Origin: Phlegmacium glaucopus
Taxonomy: Eukaryota > Basidiomycota > Agaricomycetes > Agaricales > Cortinariaceae
Length of the DNA stretch: 64,000 nt
Assembly: GCA_015039465.1 (NCBI GenBank)
Contig: MU130243.1
Location: 31,371-95,370, forward strand
Reading direction: 5' to 3'
Part shown: piece by piece, positions 10,733-21,124 of the stretch
How positions within the stretch are numbered: position 1 is the stretch's first letter
How the letters are laid out: each line of letters starts with the position of its first letter
Position numbers and translations under genes: made by a program
The notes under the pieces: generated by a model
The model's input: only the letters and a program-made list of their open reading frames with translations
The model's database searches: none
Told to the model about the DNA's origin: nothing

Positions 10733-11751
10733 ATGGCTGGAGAAGCTTCATCCGCTCCCCATGTCCTGAAAGAACTCAACATCAACAAACCAACACCTTT
10801 TACTGGTGACCGACGCAAAGTAAAAACATTCTTACAAGAATGCAGAATATACTTAACCGTCAACGACAAACTCTATTTTGAAGATGGACCAAAAATCACA
10901 TTCATACTTTCTTTTATGAATGGCGGAGAAGCAGCTCAGTGGAAAGAAAGTTGGTTAGACAGTATCACCGCCACTGACGGAACGATCATCCTCCCAACCC
11001 TTGCTGATTTCTATGCAACCATCACCGAACAATTCAAAGAAGTCAACCGAACCCAAGACGCCATACACAAATTGACTCATTTAAGACAAGGAAAGAAATC
11101 TGCCAAACAAGTCATCACAGAATTCTCTCTCTTGACCAGACAAGCAGGACTAGAAGAGAAAACCGACTCCAATAACATCCACTTGATTCACATGTTCCGA
11201 AATTTTTTGAATCCTTCCTTGTCAAGAAAAATCCTAGTAGCCGACAACGTCCCCATGACGATCAAAGGCTGGAAAGACAGAGCGATTCAATATGACTCAC
11301 AATACCAATTCGCCATGGCAATTTTACAATCTGATCAACCAAACAAGAAACCATACGACCCAACATACCGAGAAGAAAAACCCAAATACGAAGGACAAAA
11401 ATGGTCCTTGAACAGACAAAGCGACCCTGACACAATGGATATCGACGCAATGAGTTATGAGAAACGAGGAGAATATATGCGCAAAGGCTTGTGTTTCAAA
11501 TGCGACAAGCCGGGCCACATATCCCGAGACTGCAAAGAAAAGAAGGGAGGATACCAAGGGAACAGAAGCCAAGGGTCTTCGAACAATAACTGAAACAACA
11601 ATCAGACCCAGCAAAAGAAACTCTTGGTCAAAGACATCCATTCCTTGATCAAAGGACTAAGCCAAGACGAACATGAAAAGCTCGCCAACCTCCAACTTGG
11701 CATCAATGAAGACAAAAAGATAGTTGAAATTGAAGAAGAAGAGGATTTTTA
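10733..11751 (+). pseudogene. chromovirus Gag
   Basis: Starts MAGEASSAPHVLKELN; the central part has the Ty3-type capsid pattern (FTGDRRKVKTFLQEC, LTHLRQGKKSAKQVITEF). A nucleocapsid knuckle CFKCDKPGHISRDC sits near 11490-11530. A TGA at 11591 interrupts an Asn-rich linker; reading through, the frame continues to a genuine TAA at 11749-11751 after an acidic EEEEDF tail. Apart from that TGA the frame is open. Confidence 0.88.
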
Positions 11752-14700
11752 AAGCGGAGATCTGAATTGATGTCAGTTTCTCCCATGCTATCCATATCAA
11801 ATTGCTTAGTACCTCGTTTAAATATTCACCGAATGAAAATACCTATTTCTATAACGAGCAAAACGCAAGGAGATCTGAAAATCATCGAACAAGCCTTTAT
11901 CGACTCTGGCACAGACGGAAAATTCATTGACCAAAACTTCATGAGAACACAAAAATTTACAATCAAGACCTTAAATGTTCCCATCAAAGTTTTTAACATT
12001 GACAGTACTCTCAACAAACAAGGCACAATCAAACATTACGTAAACCTCGAGATCAATGTACTAGGACGAAAGAAGATGAACCGACTTCTAATCACTGGAT
12101 TAGGGAAACACAAGATTATTCTTGGTGCAACTTGGCTCAAAGAAAACAATCCCAAAATAAATTGGAAGAAAGAAACCCTTACATGGCGTGAACCCGAACA
12201 AATGAAAGAAGAACAACCACGGAAACTGATTTTCAGGACACCCTCTATCCCTACTACTGTTGAAGAAGAATATGATATTGAAGAATATCTTAATTGAACT
12301 CAAAACCCAACTGACAATGATGAAATATCAGTACTCGTCGCTTTTATTACTGGCGAAATGGACAACAAATATTGGATCAATGTGAAAACCTCTGCTTCAC
12401 AAAATCTGGCTATGAAATATGACATCAAGCCTGACATCCCTGTCGAAGAAATTGTACCACCCGAGTATCATGAATACTTAGATGTATTTGATGAGAAAAA
12501 GGCGGACAGATTTCCTGAACCAAGACCTTGGGACCACAAGATCAAAATGAAACCAGACTTTGAACCGAAATCTTTCAAAATGTACAACCTCACACTGGCA
12601 GAACAAATTGAATTGGACAAATTCCTCAAAGAGAATCTGAATTGTGGATATATTCAGAAATCACATTCCCAAATGGCCTCACCTTTCTTCTTTGTATCTA
12701 TGGTGCCAGCCACCTAGAGGCCGCTACTTTTGTACAAGGCGCCAAATAGGCTGGAGAATTTTTTTCAAAAGTAGCCCTAACCTAAGGGTGATTTTTGTAA
12801 TGATCTTTGTACACCGTAGTGTCTTTTGTTGAAATTGTCATTCAAGAATTCCTTAATTTAGTACTATCATGAGCCAAAACTGTAAGTCTGTAACATGCAA
12901 TGAAAACATCTGAATCTGCAAGGATAACCTGTTCAGGTATTGTGATTAAGTATGTTCAACACCCTGAAGACCGTACGAGTATGGGAAGATTATGTCGATG
13001 CAGGCATCCTCAACAGGTATGGATGCAAAAGATGCTCATGTTCCAGAGACTTTGGGCATAGATTAGATTAGATTATGGACCCTTAATTCCCCTTTTGAGA
13101 CATGCACCATTTCATTCAACTCAAAATCAAATAACTCTGTCAGTTTTGGTCCGATTGCTTATCCCTTTAACCAATTTGTAGCCCTCAATGAATGAAAGCG
13201 ATTTGTTAAAGGAATAAGAATTTCTCCTTTTTTTGATGGCCCTATTTAGGTTGTACAAAAGTAGCGGCCTTTAGGCGACCGGCACCATAAGAAAGACGGA
13301 AAGCTTCGACCTTGCCAAGACTATTGATACCTGAACAATCACACGATTAAAAACACTTATCCACTTCCACTTATCACAGAGATCATGGACAAACTCAAAG
13401 GCGCAACTTGTTTCACCAAGTTTGATGTCCTCAGAGGCTACAACAATGTCCAGATTGCGAAAGGAGATGAATGGAAAGCTGCATTCAAGACAAATCGAGG
13501 ATTATGTGAACCAACAGTAATGTTCTTTGGAATGTGCAATTCACTGGCAACATTTCAAGCGATGATGGATTCTATCTTTGAAGATCTTATCGAAGGCGGC
13601 TATATCATTGTATACATGGACGACATCCTGATCTTTGCAAAGAACAAAAAAGGTCTTACAGTTGTCTACAGGAAAATGATCTCTATTTGAAACCAAAGAA
13701 ATGCAAATTCAATAAGAAGAAAGTCGAATATCTAGGAATGATCATTGAAGAAGGCAAGATCTCTATGGACCCAACCAAACTCAAAGGTATCCGAGACTGG
13801 CCGACCCCTACATCTGTGAAAGAAGTACGATCCTTCTTAGGATTTGGAAACTTTTACCGACGATTCATCCAACATTTCTCTGACTTATGTCAACCGCTGA
13901 ATAATCTTTTGAAAAAAGATATGCCTTTTGAATGGACCGATAAATGCCAAGAAACTTTTGAACTCCTGAAACAATGCTTTACTGAGGAGCCAGTCTTACA
14001 AATGCCCGATCCGACCCGACCCTTCCAAATCGAATCCAATGCTTTGAAATATGCATCAGGTGCAGTCCTTACACAGACAGACATGAACAGAGACCAACAC
14101 CCTGTAGCTTTCTTATCAAAAAGCTTTTCACCAACCGAACAAAACTACGAAATCTATGATCGTGAACTCCTAGCAATCATATGAGCTTTAACTGACTGGA
14201 GACATTACATTCTTGGATCTGAACACATGACCACAGTCTATTCTGATCACAAGAATTTAACTTATTATTGAACCGCACAGAAACTGAACAGACGACAAGC
14301 TCGATGGTCATTGTTCCTCTCTGAATTCAATGTCAACCTGATCCATCTACCTGGAACCAAGATGATCCTGACACTCTTTCCCAACGAGCTGATTTCTGTC
14401 CCAAGGACAACAATGACAATGAAGACATCACAATGCTCCCTGATTCTTTATTTGTCAATCTGGTCGACCTTGATTTACAAGAACAAATAGCCAACTCTAC
14501 CGATATAGACACCGACGCCGCTGATGCATTACGCTCCTTACTCAAAAAGGGACCTTCTAATCTAAGGAATGATCTTGAACACTGGTCGACTGAGGAATTT
14601 ATGGGAAAACCAATCCTGTTTTATAAAGGAAAAACTATATTCCCCAAAACTGAGAACTTTGTCAGAAATTAGTCAAACAATTCCATGATGCACCGACTGC

Positions 14701-15931
14701 AGGACATCCAGGAGAATTGGAGACTTACAATTCTATTTCTCAACATTACTGGTGGCCAGGTCTTTGAACCTTCGTGAAGAACTATGTGAAAGGATGTTCC
14801 GATTGCCAACAGTTTAAAATCAACAGAAACCCATTGAGACCATCTTTTCTACCGATAGAAGGACCGAAGGACTCTAGACCTTTTGCGAACTGTTCCATGG
14901 ACTTGATCACTGACTTACCACCTATTGACGGCAAGGATGCTGTATTGGTCGTGGTCGACCACGGGCTTACAAAGGGGGTGATTCTTATCCCTTGCGCAAA
15001 AACTTGCACTTCAGAAGACATCACTCAATTTTTGCTCGACAACCTTTACAAATGATTTGGACTCCCCAACAAGATGATCTCCGACAGAGACCCTCAATTT
15101 ACCGCCAAAGCCTTCAAAAACCTTTTCAAACTACTCGGAATCGAACACATGAAAACAACGGCTTTCCACCCTCAATCTGATGGAACAACTGAACGTTTCA
15201 ACCAAGAAATTGAAGCATACCTTTTTATTTATTGCTTTGACAATCCGACAAGTTGGTTAACCGCCCTACCTACACTCAAATTTACCCACAACAACCGAAG
15301 ACATTCTGGAAGAACACGAACTCCTTTCAAGTTGATCATGGGATCATCTCCTATCCCCATACCCCTTTCATTTGAAAACACACAATTCCCTGCCGTTGAA
15401 GAACGAACATGGAAATTACTCAAAGACCGAGAAGAAGCTCTAGCAGCACATGAACTAGCATGACACCGAATGGAGAACAGGATCAAATTGAACTTTAAAC
15501 CATTCCGAGAAGGACAACTAGTTTGGTTAGACTCCAGAAATTTAAAAACAAATTACAACAAGAAGATCACACCACAACGAGAAGGACCATTCCCTATTGA
15601 AAAAGTCCTTGGACCCCTCACTTATTGATTGAAACTCCCTGAAACATGGAAGATTCATAATGTTTTTCATGCATACCTCCTCATGCCATACATTGAAAAT
15701 GAAGTACACAGACCAAATTTCCTTAAACCACCTGCTGAAATTATTGATGGAGAAGAAGAATACAAAGTCGAAGCCATCATAGGACATAGAAAACGAGGAC
15801 GTGGATACCAATTCAAGATCTGATGGAAAGATTACCCAATCTCCGAAGCAACGTGGGAACCAGAATCACACATCAAAAATGCAGATGACATGTTGTCACT
15901 TTACAAACAAAGCCATCACCTCAACTTCTAA
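11743..15931 (+). pseudogene. chromovirus Pol (PR-RT-RH-IN-chromodomain), broken
   Basis: Pol lies in the -1 frame relative to Gag and overlaps its end. The protease shows FIDSGTDGKFID (about 11900). RT is split by a 587-bp MITE at 12701-13287; after it come the CQDY motif and an intact YMDD (about 13612). RNase H has SDHKNL (about 14240). Integrase has the HHCC zinc segment (AGHPGE...CSDCQQ), D near 14900, SDRDPQF near 15080 and the E in TERFNQEIEAY (about 15195). A chromodomain closes the protein (about 15765-15900, WKDYPISEATWEPES). Stops at 12295, 13331, 14182, 14270, 14767, 15053, 15462, 15627 and 15822 are all TGA, nearly all at Arg positions of the family. One frameshift lies near 13660. 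Ends at TAA 15929-15931. Confidence 0.92.
12701..13287. mobile_element. MITE with ~49-bp terminal inverted repeats, TA duplication
   Basis: The left end TGGTGCCAGCCACCTAGAGG (from 12701) is the inverted repeat of the right end (13238-13287, ending GGCACCA). The TIRs share AGGCCGCTACTTTTGTACAA. TA flanks both ends (12699-12700, 13288-13289), typical of Tc1/mariner-type transposases. Removing the insert and one TA restores the RT reading FFFVSKKDGKLRPCQDY. No ORF inside. Confidence 0.93.
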
Positions 15932-15934
15932 AAC

Positions 15935-16126
15935 ATGTGTTACACTTCTTACCAACATGAATGCATCGACTGGGAGTTCTTGAAATTCATTGACGTCATT
16001 GCCAAAATCGCCAACGAATTCGAGGATATAAGACTCGCCCTCGAAAAACAAAAAGACAATAATTTTGTACTTCCTGAATTTGACTTTGAGCTCAAATATT
16101 CTCGAATTTACAATTTCTCCCTTTGA
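15935..16126 (+). CDS. Small ORF X after pol in the chromovirus
   Basis: 63 codons, starting with ATG only 3 nt after the pol stop (TAA 15929-15931) and ending in TGA at 16124-16126. The product is charged (ANEFEDIRLALEKQKD) with no motif I recognise. The open frame and its tight spacing to both neighbours suggest it belongs to the element. It could instead be a chance ORF. Confidence 0.45.
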   Translation: MCYTSYQHECIDWEFLKFIDVIAKIANEFEDIRLALEKQKDNNFVLPEFDFELKYSRIYNFSL

Positions 16127-16130
16127 AACC

Positions 16131-16751
16131 ATGCCTCAAACTCCTTCCTCGTCTTCTTCCTCTCACTGTACTCATCCTTGATCCCCGATTTTTGATTTCA
16201 CGCACAACAAATTCTCTTCCTATGTACAAAACCAACATGACATCAACAACCTCACTCCTTTCCTTCAAACAAACCCTGTCTTATACACCAAATTCCTGTA
16301 TTTCCACCATGTCGACCAGAGCATCATACAAGCTAAGCGAGAACTTGAATATCTACAAACTCAAGCAGACACATTGTACGATAACATGGCTGGTTGTGGC
16401 CTAATTCAACAAATTGAACCATTCATTAGACTCAAACGACGAAACCCCACTGGCTCAAGAAGACATTCTCCTTACCCTCTACGACAATCGTTTTCTCCCC
16501 TCCCTCTTCCCAACTCAAACACTTCTGGAACACAACAAAACCCTATCATCATCGACGACGACGATGAAGTTGTTGTACAATGTCACTGTTCTATTTGCAA
16601 TACTGACGGTCATCCCTCTCGACTATGTTATTTTGCGGTCGGAGGAGAACAGATCATCTTTTCAGAAGAACGACCACTCACTGAATACCGACGATGCAAC
16701 AATTGCCACGAGATAGGTCACGGATGGCAACACTGTCCAGATGAACAATGA
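16131..16751 (+). pseudogene. 3' ORF of the chromovirus with two CCHC knuckles
   Basis: ATG 4 nt after the stop of ORF X; about 206 codons ending in TGA 16749-16751, with one in-frame TGA near 16179 that fits the CGA-to-TGA decay seen elsewhere in the element. The middle has a helical stretch (IIQAKRELEYLQTQADTLYD), then a Pro/Ser-rich part, an Asp run (IIIDDDDEVVV) and two knuckles spaced C-x2-C-x4-H-x4-C: CSICNTDGHPSRLC and CNNCHEIGHGWQHC. Two such knuckles suggest nucleic-acid binding, perhaps a second nucleocapsid-like protein. I know no named family for it. Confidence 0.65.
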
Positions 16752-16810
16752 GAAGGGTTATTCTTAGAATCTGAGTCAAATTCGGAGTCTTCAAGGTAAA
16801 ATGGGGGTAA

Positions 16811-17089
16811 TGTTACAAACTTCCTTTTTCTTTCCTTAACTCCTCCAAATACATTCCCGTTTCACCTACATGCGCTTCACTTTATCTTTTCATTACTGTC
16901 CACACATGCCTACCTCACTTCTTTCATCGTTTCACCTATTATTACATATGCATACCTTCTTACATGCTGATGCCTCACCTTATGCATGACCCTTCTATTT
17001 ACTATAAATACCGTAGTCACAACTCATGTATTCCCTTAGCTAATTCTTGAGAATCTAACACGGTTACTTTCTACTCAAACTCTCTCAAA
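16811..17089 (+). repeat. 3' LTR of the chromovirus, truncated
   Basis: Preceded by the purine tract ATGGGGGTAA, begins TGTTACAAACTTCC and follows the 5' LTR to CTCTCTCAAA; the last ~120 bp are absent. Confidence 0.88.
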
Positions 17090-17640
17090 TGTTGAGAGTT
17101 GAGGCATAACCATATTGGGAAAGGCCACTGTGAACAGTGTTGAGAGCTGAGGCATAACCATATTGGGAAAGGCCGCTATGAACAAAGCGGTATGGGCGAC
17201 GAGTAGGAGACTATGCCACAGATGCCACTCCATTGTACCACCAACATATAAATACCGTACCACCCCATAGACGTACCTCAGTCATTATAACAAGTGACTG
17301 AGGTACACTATCTTATTTCCTCTCTTACTTACTTCATTTACTTACATTTACTGTACCTAGTATTGTCACATCATCATCTAGGTACGATAGACTAAAATAT
17401 CAGTCGTTATAACAAGTGACTGAGTATTGTCACATCATCATCTAGCGCCATACTAAGATATTAGATTCTAACAGCAAGGGACTGAGTATTGTCACATCAT
17501 CATCTAGGTACGATAGACTAAAATATCAGTCGTTATAACAAGTGACTGAGTATTGTCACATCATCATCTAGGTACGATAGACTAAAATATCAGTCGTTAT
17601 AACAAGTGACTGAGTATTGTCACATCATCATCTAGCGCCA
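17090..17640 (+). mobile_element. Copia-type LTR with amplified hairpin-tail units
   Basis: Begins TGTTGAGAG and immediately duplicates its first 48 bp (again from 17138). It has the hairpin GTACCTCAGTC...GACTGAGGTAC (17273-17306), then five copies of the tail ATTGTCACATCATCATCTA. The later copies are separated by CAGTCGTTATAAC...GACTGAG hairpins and GGTACGATAGACTAAAAT spacers. The right boundary and target duplication could not be found; it abuts the cut chromovirus LTR on the left. Confidence 0.75.
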
Positions 17641-17723
17641 TCTAGGGTATTAGATTTGACATGACAAGTCTCACAAAACATAATATTTTTTACTGAAGAA
17701 AAAAACCCGTCTTCTACTTTGAC

Positions 17724-20700
17724 TATGCCTGGGCCAACCGCAACAAATTCGGGGGAGCTTGGACCACGGAAGAGGAAGGCCCCTTTGAATGATAATGGAG
17801 ATCCAGTTACTGTCACTGTCAATACCAAAAATAAAATTAAAAAAAAAACAGAAAATGGGTGAGTGCAGTTCCAAAAAAAAAACCCAAATCATCATGTAAA
17901 CAAAAGCCAAAGTATTGCCCAAGTCTACAAAACAGCAAGCTAAGCCTGGGAACCCTTCCCATCAAAAAGTTTTACCTGTACCCAAAGTAGCGAGGCCTGC
18001 CACACGACGACCTTCAGTTGAGATTGTGGATGTTTCAGATGACAATGAGCCTATCCGCAGACCAGCTCCGCGAAATCGTGATAGAATTATTGAGGCAATG
18101 GATAGTGATGATGAAGAGGATGGCGACGAACCTGAGGATGACAATCCACCTCCACCCACCATGGATGTTGATGATGACAAAGAAGAGGAGGTACCGGAGG
18201 AGCCAGCGGTTGAAAGTGACGAGGCCAAACTTGGTTTGTAATTGAAAACTGCTCGGAATATATTTTAGTAACCATTTATAAACCATAGAACATCTTATGG
18301 GCAAATGGAGCTCACCCATATATGTTTTCTTCAAAACCACCCCCCGCATTGAGTATATAGGAGGCTGTCGAGCTCATATATTTGAATGTGCATCCGGCAG
18401 ATGCAAAGCTCGGAATGGAAGGGATGTGCGTCGCTTTATGGATAAAAGTGATAGGAACTCGACAGGCAACCTTCATAAACATGCTGAAGGTTGCTGGGGT
18501 GAGGATGCTGTTGCTGCTGCTGATGCTACTCGTGACGTTGATGCAGCTCGTGAAATCTTGATAAAGTCAAATATTAGAGATGGATCTATTACGGCGGAAT
18601 TTCAGTGAATAGGCAAAGGAAAAGTGAGTTTCTCAACAAGGCAACATACCAAAAGCGAGGCACGGTGCATATCACTTGATTCATCCAAATCCTCCTTTGT
18701 CTGACCTAAATGCAAGTGCTGAAATCGTGTGGTGGGTGTCAGAAAATAAACGGCCATTTTCTATTGTCAACAACCATGGGTTTCAGTCACTAATAAAGAC
18801 AGGACGTCCAGAATATCACATACCTTCTCCTGAGACTGTCTCCAGGGATGTGAAAAATGTCTTCGTCCGAGTACGCAAGCGTATTGCGAAGATGCTTCAG
18901 GTACATAAGTGATTAAATATATATTGTAAATATGAGAGCTTACCATGCTGATAGGAGCATGATGGTGCTCTCAACTTCGCCACAGATGCATGGACATCTC
19001 CAAATAACAAGGCGTTCGTTGCAGTGTCTGTTCACTTCGAAAATAGTGGGGTGCTGGTGGCAATGCTGCTTGATGTTGTGGAAGTAGCTGAGTCGCACTC
19101 AGGTGCCAATCTTGCTCTTGCGTTCGCAAAAATTCTTGATGACTTTGGTATTAGTGACAAGGTAAGTAAATAAACATTCAAATTTTATTAAAACGACTCA
19201 CTCTATACCAGATGCTGAGCTTATCTTGTGATAATGCATCAAATAACGATACTATGATTGCAGAGTTAGCAAATCTAGTCGATGAATTTCCAGGAGCAGC
19301 AAACCAGACCCGGTGCTTCCTACATATCCTCAATTTAGTTGTAAAAAGTATTATACGGCAGTTTGACTTACCGAAATGACAAGCAGATGGCATTTTGGAT
19401 GAGGCAAAAGCCGAACTTTGCAACTTGGCTGGGAATCTCGAGCTTGAAGAGCTGATTTCACAACAGGACTGCGATACTGATGACGATGATGATAACGAAG
19501 AGGGTTGGGTTGACGAGCGCAAGGAAATGACAGTGATGGAGAAAGATGAACTTGATGAGAGTGTGGGACCATTGCGCCTCATGTTAACGAAGGTCAGCCC
19601 ATTTCATCTGAGTTTGAAATTCTTTCATTACTAATTGGGTTCTGCCAGTTGCGAAAAGCCGCGTTCACGATCAAAAACTCCACAACAATAATTCTACCTA
19701 AATGGTTTTCAACTCTCGAAGACTTAGGGCTGAGTGCTCGCATGATTCCCCGCAATGTTTCCACCCGCTGGAACTCAACGTTTGATATGCTTGATTTTGC
19801 TATTGATTACCGCGCCGCTCTTGATAGCATCACCAGTGATCAAGATATGAAGTTGCGTCAGTTCAAATTAAGTACAGAAGATTGGGATACCGCAGTCCAT
19901 TTGCGTGATGCATTGAAGGTATGGGTCTCCATTATATTTTCTTGCTTATGCTAACATTAATTTGAAAGATATTCAAGGATGCAACCCTTTTTTTTTCACG
20001 AAGTACACCCAATCTCGCTATGGTTATTCCTGTCATGGATCACATCAACAAACATCTTGCCACCACTGCCACCGATGATGCCTGCCTGCTCGCATTAAAG
20101 GCTGCTTTAGCAATTGGGAAGAAAACACTCAACAGATACTATGATAAAACGGACTATTCAGAGGTTTTCCGGATTGCAATGGGTAAGTTTTGTTTTATTA
20201 AAAGCTATATTTATGAATTAAACTCTTTCAGTTCTGCACCCCCGACACAAACTCGAATACTTCAAGAATGCCAGTTGGGACGAAGAATGGATTTCCTCGG
20301 CACGAAACATTGTCAATGATGAATACAGGCAATCATATGCGTCGAGGGATGTCGTCCCAGACCCCGAAATTGAAATTCCTCCTCCAGTAAGTTGTTATGG
20401 TTAGGGAAATCAAACGGATGATTAACAATTAATTTTAGAGCAAATTTTCAACCTCAAAAAACATGTTCGACAACCTTCCCTCGCTATCCACACCACAACG
20501 AGAGCAACGCAGTGAGCTTGAAGGTATTTAAACACAGACATCGAGCTCATTGACGATCCTTTGTTGTGGTGGTTTGAGCATAGGCATGTGTATCCTCGTC
20601 TCTTGCGCATGGCGCTCGACTATCTATCTATTCCTGGTGAGTAAGAAATCGTGATATATTTTGACAGACTAATTAATTTGCAACAAATTGTACAGCTACG

Positions 20701-20912
20701 TCGGTAGATGTTGAACGAGTCTTTAGCCAAGGCAGACTCTGCTCTCCCATGTACGGAGCTGGCTGTCCGTTCAATCGACTTGGGCGCTTATGTGTCTGGG
20801 GGTCTGGAGTTTAATGGGATTTGTAAAAAATGTTGATATCTTGCAAGTTGCAGCCTTACCAGAGGTCCTTGGTGAGGAGGATGAGCTTGGGGATGGTTGG
20901 GATGCGATATAA
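17724..20912 (+). pseudogene. hAT (Ac-type) transposase, nearly complete but decayed
   Basis: Exons can be joined across at least eight short introns. The order is a basic N-terminus (ATG 17724), an acidic region, a BED-type zinc finger (about 18320-18500, CRAHIFECASGRC...GNLHKHAEGC), the RNase-H-like core with DAWTSPNNKAF (about 18980) and CDNASNN (about 19222), CFLHILNL (about 19315) and STRWNSTFDML (about 19765), and a C-terminal dimerisation region with SVDVERVFSQGR (about 20705). Two TGAs (near 18605 and 19378) sit where the family has Arg. A few small frame defects lie near 20530 and 20740. Ends TAA 20910-20912. Confidence 0.88.
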
Positions 20913-21124
20913 TTGTATGATAGAATTATATTACCGTAGTAAAAGTAATTAATTTTGTATACCCATGCACTCTACCCACAGCGGGTTTTTGTACCCATGC
21001 AACCCACCAAACCTGTGACCCGCACCCGCCATAAACCCGTACCCATGCTTTTGGGTATGGGTATCCACGGGTTGGGGTACGGGTTGCCCCTGATGTACCC
21101 CGGGGTTACCCGTGACAGTCCCTA
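20913..21124 (+). mobile_element. Right terminus of the hAT element
   Basis: Subterminal copies of GGGTATGGGTA / GTACCCATGC lead to the end ...CCCCGGGGTTACCCGTGACAGTCCCTA at 21124, a hAT-style terminus (TAGGGACTGTCACGGG on the other strand). TGAGTAGG (21125-21132) would be the 8-bp target duplication. The matching left terminus is not found, so that end is probably lost near 17.6-17.7 kb. The pogo transposase reading stops exactly here. Confidence 0.7.

Larger units (their letters stand above)
10139..17089 (+). mobile_element. Ty3/gypsy chromovirus, 3' LTR truncated
   Basis: LTR (10139-10539), gag, pol with protease, RT, RNase H, integrase and chromodomain, two small extra ORFs, then a 3' LTR starting at 16811. 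The 3' LTR matches the 5' LTR until CTCTCAAA at 17089 and is then replaced by an unrelated LTR. The insertion lies within the pogo transposase gene. Paired LTR differences are mostly TG versus CA at the same site (for example TGTTATGAAC / TGTTACAAAC), as expected if both decayed from CG. The family also has a solo LTR at 60926-61324. Confidence 0.93.

Noticed and set aside
10733..16751. An alternative genetic code or TGA recoding as Arg
   Set aside because: Host genes in the window use TGA as a normal stop (for example KRR1, ERG2's neighbour at 51914), the same elements keep many CGA codons, and LTR pairs independently show CG-to-TG/CA change.
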